Part shown: positions 6,484-13,328 of the stretch, piece by piece
Numbering within the stretch: position 1 is the first letter of the stretch
Layout of the letters: each line of letters opens with the position of its first letter
Origin: Methylococcaceae bacterium
GTDB taxonomy: Bacteria > Pseudomonadota > Gammaproteobacteria > Methylococcales > Methylomonadaceae
Assembly (NCBI GenBank): GCA_003542275.1
Contig: DPKY01000131.1
Coordinates: forward strand, 2,767-16,094
Length of the DNA: 13,328 nucleotides
Direction: 5' to 3'
Notes under the pieces: model-generated
The model's database searches: none
What the model saw: only the letters and a program-made list of their open reading frames with translations
Told to the model about the DNA's origin: nothing
Made by a program: the position numbers and the translations under genes

Positions 6484-7404
6484 TTAAACGTAAGTGAGCC
6501 AATCCGTGTACTGGTTAGCACGCCCGTGCACCGCATCAAAATAGAGGGATTGCAGTTTTTCAGTGACCACGCCACGGCGACCAGAGCCAATTTTTCGATT
6601 ATCCAACTCACGAATAGGCGTCACTTCCGCCGCCGAGCCAGTAAAGAAAGCCTCATCGGCAACGTAAATTTCGTCACGGGTAATGCGTTTTTCAATCACC
6701 TCAAAACCTAAATCCCGTGCAATGGTCATCACAGAATCGCGGGTAATACCTTCAAGGGCTGAAGTGGTTTCGGGCGTGTAAATTTTGCCATGGCGAACAA
6801 TAAACAAATTTTCCGCGCTACCTTCTGCAGCAAAGCCTTCATGGTCAAGCATCAAGGCTTCATCGTAGCCATTTGCACGCGCTTCTTGAAGAGCCAGAAT
6901 GGAATTGATGTAGTTGCCATTCGCCTTTGCTTTGCACATTGTGCTATTGTGATGATTACGCGTATAGGAGGAAGTGCGAATACGAATGCCTTGCTCAATG
7001 CTTTCCGCGCCTAAATACGCCCCCCAAGACCACGCGGCAACCATGACGTGCACTTTTAAATTATCCGCACGCAAGCCCATACCCTCTGAACCTAAAAAGC
7101 ACATACTGCGAATATAAGCACTGTCCAATTTATTTTTGACCAATGCGTCGCATTGCACTTTATTGAGTTCTTCTTTACTAAAAGGCATCGCCATATTCAT
7201 AATGTGCGCCGAACGAAACAGTCTGTCTGTGTGCTCTTGCAGACGGAAAATCGCGGTGCCTTGCTGTGCATGATAAGCGCGAATCCCCTCAAAAACGCCT
7301 AATCCGTAGTGTAGCGTATGGGTTAGCACGTGCACTTTCGCCTCACGCCAATCCACCCACTCGCCATCTAACCAAATATAACCATCACGGTCATCCATAC
7401 TCAT
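6484..7404 (-). CDS. ilvE: Branched-chain amino acid aminotransferase
   Basis: A 306-residue class IV PLP-dependent aminotransferase that carries out the last step of valine, leucine and isoleucine synthesis, exchanging the amino group with glutamate. The PLP lysine is K160 in KAKANGNY, the same number as in E. coli IlvE. E194 in AEGSAENLF contacts the cofactor ring. LHYGLGVFEGIRAY (31-44) and ALEGITRDSV (216-225) are the family signatures. The length equals the usual 305-310. I used the ATG at 7404 because GGAG lies 9 bases upstream; the in-frame upstream start at 7461 would overlap the end of rdgC. It follows rdgC by 34 bases and is likely cotranscribed. D-amino acid aminotransferase and aminodeoxychorismate lyase share the fold, but length and motifs favour IlvE. 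Confidence 0.95.
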   Translation of the reverse strand: MSMDDRDGYIWLDGEWVDWREAKVHVLTHTLHYGLGVFEGIRAYHAQQGTAIFRLQEHTDRLFRSAHIMNMAMPFSKEELNKVQCDALVKNKLDSAYIRSMCFLGSEGMGLRADNLKVHVMVAAWSWGAYLGAESIEQGIRIRTSSYTRNHHNSTMCKAKANGNYINSILALQEARANGYDEALMLDHEGFAAEGSAENLFIVRHGKIYTPETTSALEGITRDSVMTIARDLGFEVIEKRITRDEIYVADEAFFTGSAAEVTPIRELDNRKIGSGRRGVVTEKLQSLYFDAVHGRANQYTDWLTYV

Positions 7405-7438
7405 GTGAACGTTCTCCAAAAATAATAAAAAGTGTCTG

Positions 7439-8347
7439 TTAAGTGCGATTTTCACCGCCAAAAATAGCCAGCAAACGCGGCAGAAAATGAGCGAGCTCTG
7501 CGGTCATAATGGAAAAATCAACGTCAAACTTTTCTTCAAATGTGCTTGCCTCAGCATCACCCACCTGTTCTTGAATAAGGTCAAGAAACTTTAAGCGCTT
7601 CACTGCTAAATTTTCATCTAAAACAAAAGACAGTCGATTTTCCCAATTCACCGCTAATTTAATCACCTGTTTACCTGTATCTAAATGATTTTTGATTTCA
7701 GGCAAGGCTAAATCGTGACGTTTGCAACGAATAATACCACCATCTTCCTCTGGTGCACGCAATTCACACTCATCTTCAATTGTAATGTCCGCTGGCGGAT
7801 TTTGATGAAGGAGCCACTGCGTCATCGTTATCACGGGTTTATCAACCGTATTTAAGGGAATAGCGGGTAAACCGCCTAGCGTTTTACGCAAAGCGCTAAG
7901 CAAATCTTCAGCCTTTTTTGTCGACGCACTGTCTACAACGATAAAGCCATTTTGCGTATCAATATAAGCAAAAGTCTTATGTGAAAACGTAAAAGCACGC
8001 GGCAGTAATTCAAAAATCAAATTATCTTTGAGTTCTGCTTTCGCTTTTTTGGACAATTTTCGCCCTTCTTGCTCTTCAATGTCTTCAATTTTCGCCTGCA
8101 ACATTTCGTTAACCACCGAAGCAGGCAATACGCGCTCTTCTTTTTTTGCACAAATCATTAAATAGCCATTTGTACTATGCACCAACGCCTCCGCGCCTTT
8201 GCCTAACGGCGCCGTCCAGCCAAAACTAAACGATTGCTGACCGGTGCAAGGCGAAAAAGCGAGTGTTTCGAGCTTCTCAGCCAATGCTTGCGCGTCAAAA
8301 GCGAACGCTTCCGTTAAACGAAAAACATTCAAATTTTTAAACCACAT
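7439..8347 (-). CDS. rdgC: Recombination-associated protein RdgC
   Basis: A 302-residue protein matching RdgC, a DNA-binding protein that forms a ring-shaped dimer and modulates RecA-dependent recombination. Recognition rests on the start MWFKNLNVFRLTE, on PCTGQQSFSFGWTAPLG (33-49), on the charged stretch around 70-110, and on the segment ALRKTLGGLPAIPL (152-165). The length is the normal value of about 303. RdgC occurs in Beta- and Gammaproteobacteria, which helps place the organism. AGGA lies about 7 bases before the ATG. It sits between mrp and ilvE with gaps of 62 and 34 bases; its function does not connect to either, so this looks like an ordinary shared transcript. Confidence 0.95.
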   Translation of the reverse strand: MWFKNLNVFRLTEAFAFDAQALAEKLETLAFSPCTGQQSFSFGWTAPLGKGAEALVHSTNGYLMICAKKEERVLPASVVNEMLQAKIEDIEEQEGRKLSKKAKAELKDNLIFELLPRAFTFSHKTFAYIDTQNGFIVVDSASTKKAEDLLSALRKTLGGLPAIPLNTVDKPVITMTQWLLHQNPPADITIEDECELRAPEEDGGIIRCKRHDLALPEIKNHLDTGKQVIKLAVNWENRLSFVLDENLAVKRLKFLDLIQEQVGDAEASTFEEKFDVDFSIMTAELAHFLPRLLAIFGGENRT

Positions 8348-8409
8348 GGTTATGTCCTACGTTTTCATTTAAAAATATCGGGCAACTATTCACACCGATT
8401 TACACTGTC

Positions 8410-9489
8410 TTAGTTTTGCACCACAATAGAGGGAAACTTGCTGCTAAAATCTTTAGGTTTTAAAGCGAGTTTCGCCGCCATTTTGCGTGCAATGTCTTGA
8501 TACATTTGCGCAATGCGGCCTTCTGGTTCTTCTACCACAATCGGACGCCCACTATCGGCTAATTGACGAATAGTGATATCTAATGGCAACTGGCCAAGAC
8601 AATCAATTTTATTGATGTCTGCCATCGCCATGCCACCACCTGAACCAAAAATGGCTTCTTCATGACCGCAATGACGACAAATATGCAAACTCATATTCTC
8701 AACAATCCCCAAAACAGGGACACTGACTTTATCAAACATACCAAAACCGCGCTGCGCATCGAGCAGGGCGATGTCTTGAGGGGTTGAGACGATAATTGCG
8801 CCGCTTACCGGAATGGTTTGCGCGAGTGTGAGTTGAATATCGCCTGTGCCGGGTGGCAAGTCCATGACAAGGTAGTCAAGCGCCTCCCATTGCGTTTCTT
8901 TGAGTAGCTGTTGTAGCGCATTGGTCACCATGGGCCCGCGCCAAATCAATGCTTGATCGTCTGGCACAAGATAGCCAATGGACATTGTTTGCACCCCAAA
9001 GGCCACTTTAGGCTGCATGGTTTTATTATCCAAACTCTCCGGCTTACCTGACAAGCCAAGCATCATGGGAATACTCGGCCCATAAATATCGGCGTCTAAA
9101 ATGCCAACACGAGCGCCATCTCGCGCCAAAGCCAGTGCCAAATTAACAGCCGTAGTGGATTTTCCAACCCCCCCCTTCCCTGAGGCAACGGCGAGAATAT
9201 TTTTCACATTAGGTAGCGGCTTCAACTTCTGCTGCACACCATGACAGGCAATTTTCATGTTGATATCAACCTGCACCGTCCGCCCGCCGCTTATTGACTG
9301 CAAATGCGCCGTCAAAGCGGCGTTGAGTATTGGCCAATAATGCTTGGAAGCATAGCCAAGTTCAATGGCAAGAAAAATAGCCCCGTCTTGTATTTCAATG
9401 GATTTAACGGCTTTTGCGCTCAGTAAATCCACGCCATAGTGCGGCTCAATAAACGCGCGTAAATGGCTTTCTATCTCTTCTTTGGTCAT
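8410..9489 (-). CDS. apbC: Mrp/ApbC iron-sulfur cluster carrier ATPase
   Basis: A 359-residue cytoplasmic P-loop ATPase of the Mrp/ApbC/NBP35 family, which binds a 4Fe-4S cluster and hands it to apoproteins. An N-terminal MIP18-like domain spans roughly residues 1-90. The deviant Walker A motif is SGKGGVGKST (103-112), followed by LDADIYGPSIP (131-141) and MDLPPGTGD (209-217). The cluster-binding CxxC is C271/C274 in ICRHCGHEE. All key residues are intact. The start at 9489 has a weak ribosome binding site (TGGA). The gene also goes by mrp. It lies 26 bases after the rhodanese gene and three genes after sdhB, a cluster-bearing client, which is at least suggestive. Confidence 0.96.
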   Translation of the reverse strand: MTKEEIESHLRAFIEPHYGVDLLSAKAVKSIEIQDGAIFLAIELGYASKHYWPILNAALTAHLQSISGGRTVQVDINMKIACHGVQQKLKPLPNVKNILAVASGKGGVGKSTTAVNLALALARDGARVGILDADIYGPSIPMMLGLSGKPESLDNKTMQPKVAFGVQTMSIGYLVPDDQALIWRGPMVTNALQQLLKETQWEALDYLVMDLPPGTGDIQLTLAQTIPVSGAIIVSTPQDIALLDAQRGFGMFDKVSVPVLGIVENMSLHICRHCGHEEAIFGSGGGMAMADINKIDCLGQLPLDITIRQLADSGRPIVVEEPEGRIAQMYQDIARKMAAKLALKPKDFSSKFPSIVVQN

Positions 9490-9515
9490 GTGTATCCACT
9501 ACGTTTAGCAAAAAA

Positions 9516-10025
9516 TTATTTTTGATTGGTTTTCACTGCAAACCCAGCATCTTGCCAGCCTGCAATGCCACTGCTAACACGAAAGACGTGGTGATAGCCA
9601 AGCTCTTTACTCCAAAGCGCCGCCGTATTCGAGCGACCGCATTTATTTCCACCGCAATACACAACCACTTTACGGTTTAAATTATCGCCCAGTAGCGTTT
9701 TGAAAGCTTCCTGTGAGCCGCCAGGCGCATCGTCATGCCATTTATGCGTGAACGTCCCTTGGAATTCAAAATTACTTGCCCCATCAATAAATGCGCTATC
9801 AAATTGCGCCTTAGGATGCGCATCAATCAAGACAAAATTTTCTTTAGAAGCAATCATCTGATTGAGTTCATTGACAGAAAGGAGTTCATACCCCCCTTGC
9901 TGGGCTTCGTCGTGAATTTTAATCACAATGTCTTCCACTTCATTTTCTTTGAGCGTTTGTGGCTCTGCAAAAACAGTTGAAGTCAATAAAGCGGCTAAAG
10001 CCAAAGTTAGCACTGTTTTTTTCAT
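9516..10025 (-). CDS. Periplasmic rhodanese-domain protein
   Basis: A 169-residue exported protein with a single rhodanese domain. Residues 1-20 form a clear signal peptide (MKKTVLTLALAALL...VFA). The domain runs from about 45 to 165, with LIDAHPKAQFDSAFIDGA (66-83, the DxR/CDC25-like entry loop) and GIAGWQDAGF (153-162) as the usual C-terminal signature. The catalytic loop is VVYCGGNKCGRSNTAA: C124 is in the catalytic position, and C129 adds a second cysteine in a CX4C arrangement, so the domain may do thiol-disulfide rather than sulfur-transfer chemistry. The DAP at 99-101 in a longer insert is unassigned. AGGAG lies 7 bases before the ATG. It follows sdhE by 57 bases. Substrate unknown. 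Confidence 0.88.
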   Translation of the reverse strand: MKKTVLTLALAALLTSTVFAEPQTLKENEVEDIVIKIHDEAQQGGYELLSVNELNQMIASKENFVLIDAHPKAQFDSAFIDGASNFEFQGTFTHKWHDDAPGGSQEAFKTLLGDNLNRKVVVYCGGNKCGRSNTAALWSKELGYHHVFRVSSGIAGWQDAGFAVKTNQK

Positions 10026-10082
10026 AATAATCTCCTCAGGAATAAATCAAAATACAATAAAAGCGTGTTGATGTTGTATGCG

Positions 10083-10289
10083 CTAAAAACGCAATGTTGC
10101 GTTGTTTTCTTTTAAAAAAAGCAATAAAGCCGGTAATAACCTGTCATCTTCTAATTCAAGCAATGCCACAAATTCCGCCTGCTGCGTGGCTGATGCCGTG
10201 GCGTAATGATTTTCCAAATAATGTTTTAATAATAAATCCAGCTCCAAGCCACCGCGTCGACAACGCCAATATAGCTGCGTGGCTTTCAT
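10083..10289 (-). CDS. sdhE: SdhE, FAD assembly factor of succinate dehydrogenase
   Basis: A 68-residue cytoplasmic protein of the SdhE (YgfY/Sdh5) family, which promotes covalent attachment of FAD to SdhA. The defining RGxxE-type motif is visible as CRRGGLELD (residues 10-18), followed by a helical region with the family pattern [14 protein letters not shown]. The ATG overlaps the sdhB stop codon by 4 bases (ATGA), which implies translational coupling with sdhB and fits its role. The final codons and stop overlap a short palindrome (10088-10103). Confidence 0.93.
   Translation of the reverse strand: MKATQLYWRCRRGGLELDLLLKHYLENHYATASATQQAEFVALLELEDDRLLPALLLFLKENNATLRF
10088..10103 (-). terminator. 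Possible weak terminator overlapping the end of sdhE
   Basis: AACGCAA and TTGCGTT flank two bases to make a perfect 16-base palindrome in the last codons of sdhE. On the minus strand it is preceded by an A-rich stretch and followed by TTT, giving five T residues in a row. It could attenuate transcription into the rhodanese gene. The loop is tight and the T-run short, so this is tentative. Confidence 0.3.
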
Positions 10290-11071
10290 TTTTGGGTTAG
10301 TAGCAATTTTTTAATGTCTGCAATCGCCCGCGCAGGATTGAGTCCTTTTGGGCAGGTATCAACACAATTCATAATAGTATGACAACGATACACTTTAAAA
10401 GCATCGTCGAGTGTCTCTAAACGCGCTTTTTTTGTACTGTCTCGACTGTCCATAATAAAACGATACGCTTGCAATAAAACAGCTGGGCCAAGATAACGCT
10501 CACTGTTCCACCAATAGCTTGGGCAACTCGTTGAACAACAAGCACAAAGTACGCAATCATAAAGCCCATCAAGCACCGCGCGATCTGCTTCACTTTGCAA
10601 CTGCTCACGCACTTGATTGCCCGCCGCATCGCTTTCCAACCACGGTTTAATTGACGCATATTGCGCGTAAAAATGCGTCATATCAACTACTAAATCTTTT
10701 AGTACATTCATGTGTGGCAAAGGATAAATGCGGAGCGTATTGCTTGTATACTGCGAGAGAGGCGAAATACACGCCAGCGTATTTTTACCATTCACATTCA
10801 TCGCACAAGAGCCACACACGCCCTCACGGCAAGAACGCCGAAACGCCAGTGAGCCATCTATCTCATTTTTAATTTTAAGCAACACATCAAGCACCATTGT
10901 TCCACAACCAGTGCGCGGCATCTCAAACACATCAAGACGCGGATTCTCACCTGCCTCAGGCTGCCACCGGTAAACTTCAACGCGGTATGTCGCCTCGTTG
11001 TGGGGCGTCGTGATTTTTCGTTGTGTACCTTCTTTCACCACTGAATTTTTTGGTAGACTCAATTCAACCAT
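10286..11071 (-). CDS. sdhB: Succinate dehydrogenase iron-sulfur subunit
   Basis: A 261-residue SdhB, the electron-transfer subunit of complex II, on the cytoplasmic face of the inner membrane. The 2Fe-2S cluster ligands are C81, C86, C89 and C101 ([10 protein letters not shown] and LAC). The 4Fe-4S ligands are C173, C176, C179 and C240, and the 3Fe-4S ligands are C183, C230 and C236 ([20 protein letters not shown] and TCPKGLNP). The spacing of the last seven matches E. coli SdhB exactly, offset by 24. The protein is about 24 residues longer than E. coli SdhB at the N-terminus. I chose the ATG at 11071 for its GGAG 7 bases upstream; a TTG at 11089 is possible. sdhE follows with a 4-base overlap. 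sdhCDA are not upstream; ribF is, 61 bases away. Confidence 0.97.
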   Translation of the reverse strand: MVELSLPKNSVVKEGTQRKITTPHNEATYRVEVYRWQPEAGENPRLDVFEMPRTGCGTMVLDVLLKIKNEIDGSLAFRRSCREGVCGSCAMNVNGKNTLACISPLSQYTSNTLRIYPLPHMNVLKDLVVDMTHFYAQYASIKPWLESDAAGNQVREQLQSEADRAVLDGLYDCVLCACCSTSCPSYWWNSERYLGPAVLLQAYRFIMDSRDSTKKARLETLDDAFKVYRCHTIMNCVDTCPKGLNPARAIADIKKLLLTQK

Positions 11072-11132
11072 CGTCACGCTCCAAAACAAAATTTTCTACG
11101 GAAAAAAGAAAAGAAAAAATGATGGCACTATT

Positions 11133-12068
11133 TTAGCGCGATTGCGCAAAAAATGCTTTTGCAGACGCAATATCGTGTTGAATTTGCGCTTTTAATTGCT
11201 CAAGTGACGAAAAACGCATTTCATCTCGAATTTTATGTTTAAAATGCACGCTAACATAACGCCCATAAATGGTTTGATTAAAATTAAACAAATGGGTTTC
11301 TAAAATCACTTTGCTACTGCCATCAACCGTTGGGCGCGTCCCCACATTGGCCACGCCTTGCAAAATGCGGTGATCAATGCCCGTCATTGTCACGGCAAAA
11401 ACGCCTTTTATAGGGGTATTTTGGCGGAGCATTTTGATATTAGCCGTTGGAAAGCCCAGCGTTCGCCCCAATTGATGACCATGTGCCACTCGCCCACACA
11501 CCGCATAATCTTGCCCCAGAAGCTCTCGAGCTTGTGCTAAATCGTCCGCGTTGAGCGCATCACGAATCAGTGTACTGCTCACACGCAAATTCGTTAATTG
11601 ATAAGATTCCGATTTTTCAACTGAAAAACCGTGTAATTTGCCTTGTTCGCGCAACAAATTAAAGTGGCCTCGCCGCGCTTTGCCAAAATGAAAATCATCA
11701 CCAATCACAATGTGTTTCACATTCAATTTCTCAACTAAAATCTCTGACACAAACTGCTCAGGCTCACAATTTGCCAGCTGTCGATTAAAGCGTAATATGA
11801 CGACGTTGTCGATGGGAAGTGTATGCAAGGCAAGGATTTTTTCACGCAAGCGCATCAAACGAGAGGGTGCATTCTCCCCTAAAAAATATTCCAGCGGCTG
11901 CGGTTCAAATAACATCAACACCGTAGGCAACGCGAGCTCACGCCCACAATGCGCGAGTTTATCAATCACCGCGCGATGCCCGAGATGCACACCATCAAAA
12001 TTACCAATCGTTAACACACAACCATGAGGAAAAAGCGGACATTGAGAAAAATCTCGGATTAAACGCAT
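11133..12068 (-). CDS. ribF: Bifunctional riboflavin kinase / FAD synthetase
   Basis: A 311-residue cytoplasmic enzyme that phosphorylates riboflavin to FMN and then adenylylates it to FAD. The N-terminal nucleotidyltransferase domain shows TIGNFDGVHLGHRAVI (20-35, the HxGH-type motif), VIGDDFHFGKARRG (121-134) and SSTLIRDAL (164-172). The C-terminal flavokinase domain shows GRTLGFPTANI (201-211) and GVANVGTRPTV (238-248). Length and domain order are standard. The start at 12068 (MRLIRDF) has no clear ribosome binding site; the frame stays open 66 bases further upstream through a terminator, but those residues are low-complexity and unlike RibF. It precedes sdhB, whose complex needs FAD. Confidence 0.96.
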   Translation of the reverse strand: MRLIRDFSQCPLFPHGCVLTIGNFDGVHLGHRAVIDKLAHCGRELALPTVLMLFEPQPLEYFLGENAPSRLMRLREKILALHTLPIDNVVILRFNRQLANCEPEQFVSEILVEKLNVKHIVIGDDFHFGKARRGHFNLLREQGKLHGFSVEKSESYQLTNLRVSSTLIRDALNADDLAQARELLGQDYAVCGRVAHGHQLGRTLGFPTANIKMLRQNTPIKGVFAVTMTGIDHRILQGVANVGTRPTVDGSSKVILETHLFNFNQTIYGRYVSVHFKHKIRDEMRFSSLEQLKAQIQHDIASAKAFFAQSR

Positions 12069-12107
12069 GATGATTAAAATAAAGAAAAATGGAAAAAACG
12101 ACGGGTC

Positions 12108-12140
12108 AAAAAAAAACCCAGCGAGCACACTCACTGGGTT
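12108..12140 (-). terminator. Intrinsic terminator after the alanine-zipper lipoprotein gene
   Basis: AACCCAG (12115-12121) pairs with CTGGGTT (12134-12140), extended inward by three more pairs after one mismatch. On the minus strand nine T residues follow (12116-12108), and on the plus strand six T residues follow the other arm, so it can act in both directions. It separates the lipoprotein from ribF. Confidence 0.85.
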
Positions 12141-12166
12141 TTTTCAGCATTCAATGAAAGAATGAA

Positions 12167-12445
12167 TTATTTCATCATTGATTTTTTGAACAAGCTGTCC
12201 AATTTGCTGTTGGTGTCTTGCGCGTATTGTGCTGCTCTGTTAGCCGCTGATTCCGCTGCAGCAGCGCGTGATGCTGCATCTGCAGCAGCGCTTTGTGCAC
12301 TGTGTGCATCAGCAGAAGCTTGAGCAACAGAGGTTTTCAATGTATCAATTTGTGATTGTAAGTGTGCAACGTCATCTGTGCTCGCGCAACCAACAACTAC
12401 CATAGAAGCCAAAGCGATCATTGATAATTTTACGAATTTTTTCAT
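12167..12445 (-). CDS. Lpp/OprI-like alanine-zipper outer-membrane lipoprotein
   Basis: A 92-residue lipoprotein precursor. The signal ends in the lipobox VVGC, with the lipidated cysteine at residue 20. The mature 73 residues are a heptad-patterned, alanine-rich helix (HLQSQIDTLKTSV, then the Ala/Ser-rich ASADAHSAQSAAADAAS region), ending SLFKKSMMK. This is the architecture of Braun's lipoprotein and OprI: a trimeric coiled coil lipidated in the outer membrane. The C-terminal lysine is the residue that Lpp uses for covalent attachment to peptidoglycan. Mature Lpp is 58 residues and OprI about 64, so this one is somewhat longer. AGGA lies about 9 bases before the ATG and a strong terminator follows, fitting an abundant protein. 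An L,D-transpeptidase gene lies 110 bases upstream on the same strand. Covalent tethering is inferred. Confidence 0.88.
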   Translation of the reverse strand: MKKFVKLSMIALASMVVVGCASTDDVAHLQSQIDTLKTSVAQASADAHSAQSAAADAASRAAAAESAANRAAQYAQDTNSKLDSLFKKSMMK

Positions 12446-12555
12446 GTGATTTTCCTTTTAAAATGGGATTTTAACGAAATGTAAACTAGAATCTTTACTA
12501 CCAATTAAGGATAGTTGTGGTTAATTCTAACCCTCTACCACCACATTTTCCAGTT

Positions 12556-13113
12556 TTATTTTATTTTAACTACCGTTCCCGTATCCACCAATTGACTCAA
12601 ATGGTCAATTTGTGAATTGGTCAAGGCAATACAACCATGTGTCCAATCAAAGACTTCATGTACTTTCACATCACCGCTACCAAGGCCGTGAATACCTATT
12701 TGCCCACCCAAGGCAGTATCTTGAGGGGGAATTTGATTTAACTGATGCGCGTGGACAATACGATGATAAGCCACCTCATCAATTGTGCCTTTTTCAAAGG
12801 CTTTTTGTGCATCATCCACTGAGGGATACGTTAAGCCAAAAAATCGACGAAACATACTCTTTTCACCAATCCAGCCAATACGATACTCCCCATAAGGGGT
12901 AACATTATCGCCACGATGATTCTTAATCCCCGCGCCACCGCGACCAATCGCAATACTGTGAAGTGTTTCGAGGGTTTGCTCCCCTTTTTTCACCTCAATT
13001 TGTTTAGCTTTCGTATCGACTAAAAGCCATACTTCATCAGAGCGAATTTCCGTTGCAGCAATCACCTTTACCGCAAAGAAACTCAAACATAAAATTAAAT
13101 AAACGCGTAACAT
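12556..13113 (-). CDS. Periplasmic L,D-transpeptidase (YkuD fold)
   Basis: A 185-residue exported protein of the YkuD family, which forms bonds at meso-diaminopimelate in peptidoglycan using a catalytic cysteine. Residues 1-20 are a signal peptide ending VIAA. The domain starts VWLLVDTKAKQIEV (28-41) and shows GRGGAGIKNHRGDNVTPYGEYRI (57-79). The catalytic site has H142 in IGIHGLGSGD and C161 in DWTHGCIALTN. All catalytic residues are intact, and no LysM domain is present, unlike YbiS/YcfS. The start at 13113 has AGGA at a suitable distance; an ATG two codons earlier (13119) is directly against the AGG and less likely. Whether it cross-links peptides, attaches the neighbouring Lpp-like protein or detaches it cannot be told from sequence. 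Confidence 0.92.
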   Translation of the reverse strand: MLRVYLILCLSFFAVKVIAATEIRSDEVWLLVDTKAKQIEVKKGEQTLETLHSIAIGRGGAGIKNHRGDNVTPYGEYRIGWIGEKSMFRRFFGLTYPSVDDAQKAFEKGTIDEVAYHRIVHAHQLNQIPPQDTALGGQIGIHGLGSGDVKVHEVFDWTHGCIALTNSQIDHLSQLVDTGTVVKIK

Positions 13114-13166
13114 AATCATCCTGTATTAAATAAACATTTTGGTGTATTTTAACACAAACCTGTTAA

Positions 13167-13328
<162 letters not shown>

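Noticed and set aside
12068..12134. A longer start for ribF, adding 22 residues.
   Set aside because: The extra residues are phenylalanine-rich translation of the terminator's A- and T-rich DNA and do not belong to RibF, whose family begins near MRLIRDF.
12478..12540. Possible promoter and hairpin (GGTTA/TAACC) between the L,D-transpeptidase and lipoprotein genes.
   Set aside because: The stem is only 5 base pairs with no T-run, and no -35/-10 pair stands out above the AT-rich background, so neither a terminator nor a promoter is claimed.

Overview
The window looks like chromosomal DNA of a lanthanide-dependent, methanol-oxidising bacterium of moderate to low GC, most likely a gammaproteobacterium. 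Four things point there: an E. coli-style sdhB/sdhE pair, RdgC, an OprI/Lpp-like alanine-rich lipoprotein, and an E. coli-type phosphoglucomutase start. The genus cannot be fixed from the sequence alone. I see no tRNA, rRNA, insertion sequence, CRISPR array or prophage gene.

Region 1 (1-3281) is the methanol oxidation locus. xoxF, a PQQ and lanthanide methanol dehydrogenase, and xoxJ, a periplasmic binding-protein-like partner, lie on the minus strand and are separated by a strong intrinsic terminator. The cytochrome gene xoxG is not between them and could lie beyond the left edge. Divergent from xoxF, across a 400-base control region with several inverted repeats, is an unrecognised gene for a 43-residue single-span membrane protein. 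It has a strong ribosome binding site and its own terminator.

Region 2 (3390-5600, plus strand) holds a 631-residue membrane protein that fuses an HTTM domain to a DCC-type thiol oxidoreductase domain (CPLC motif) and a C-terminal extension. It is followed by a free-standing 37-residue lipoprotein with its own promoter and terminator.

Region 3 (5656-12068, minus strand) is a co-directional housekeeping run. In transcription order it is ribF, sdhB, sdhE, a periplasmic rhodanese, mrp/apbC, rdgC, ilvE and a rhomboid protease. Several members share a cofactor theme: RibF makes FMN and FAD, SdhE inserts FAD into succinate dehydrogenase, Mrp carries Fe-S clusters, and SdhB holds three Fe-S clusters. 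sdhB is not preceded by sdhCDA here, which is a departure from the usual order.

Region 4 (12108-13328) is an envelope pair: an L,D-transpeptidase followed by an alanine-zipper outer-membrane lipoprotein that ends in lysine, as Braun's lipoprotein does. The start of pgm (phosphoglucomutase) is divergent and is cut by the right edge.

Most genes are ordinary. The least explained parts are the 43-residue protein, the palindromes around xoxF, the HTTM-DCC fusion and the 37-residue lipoprotein.
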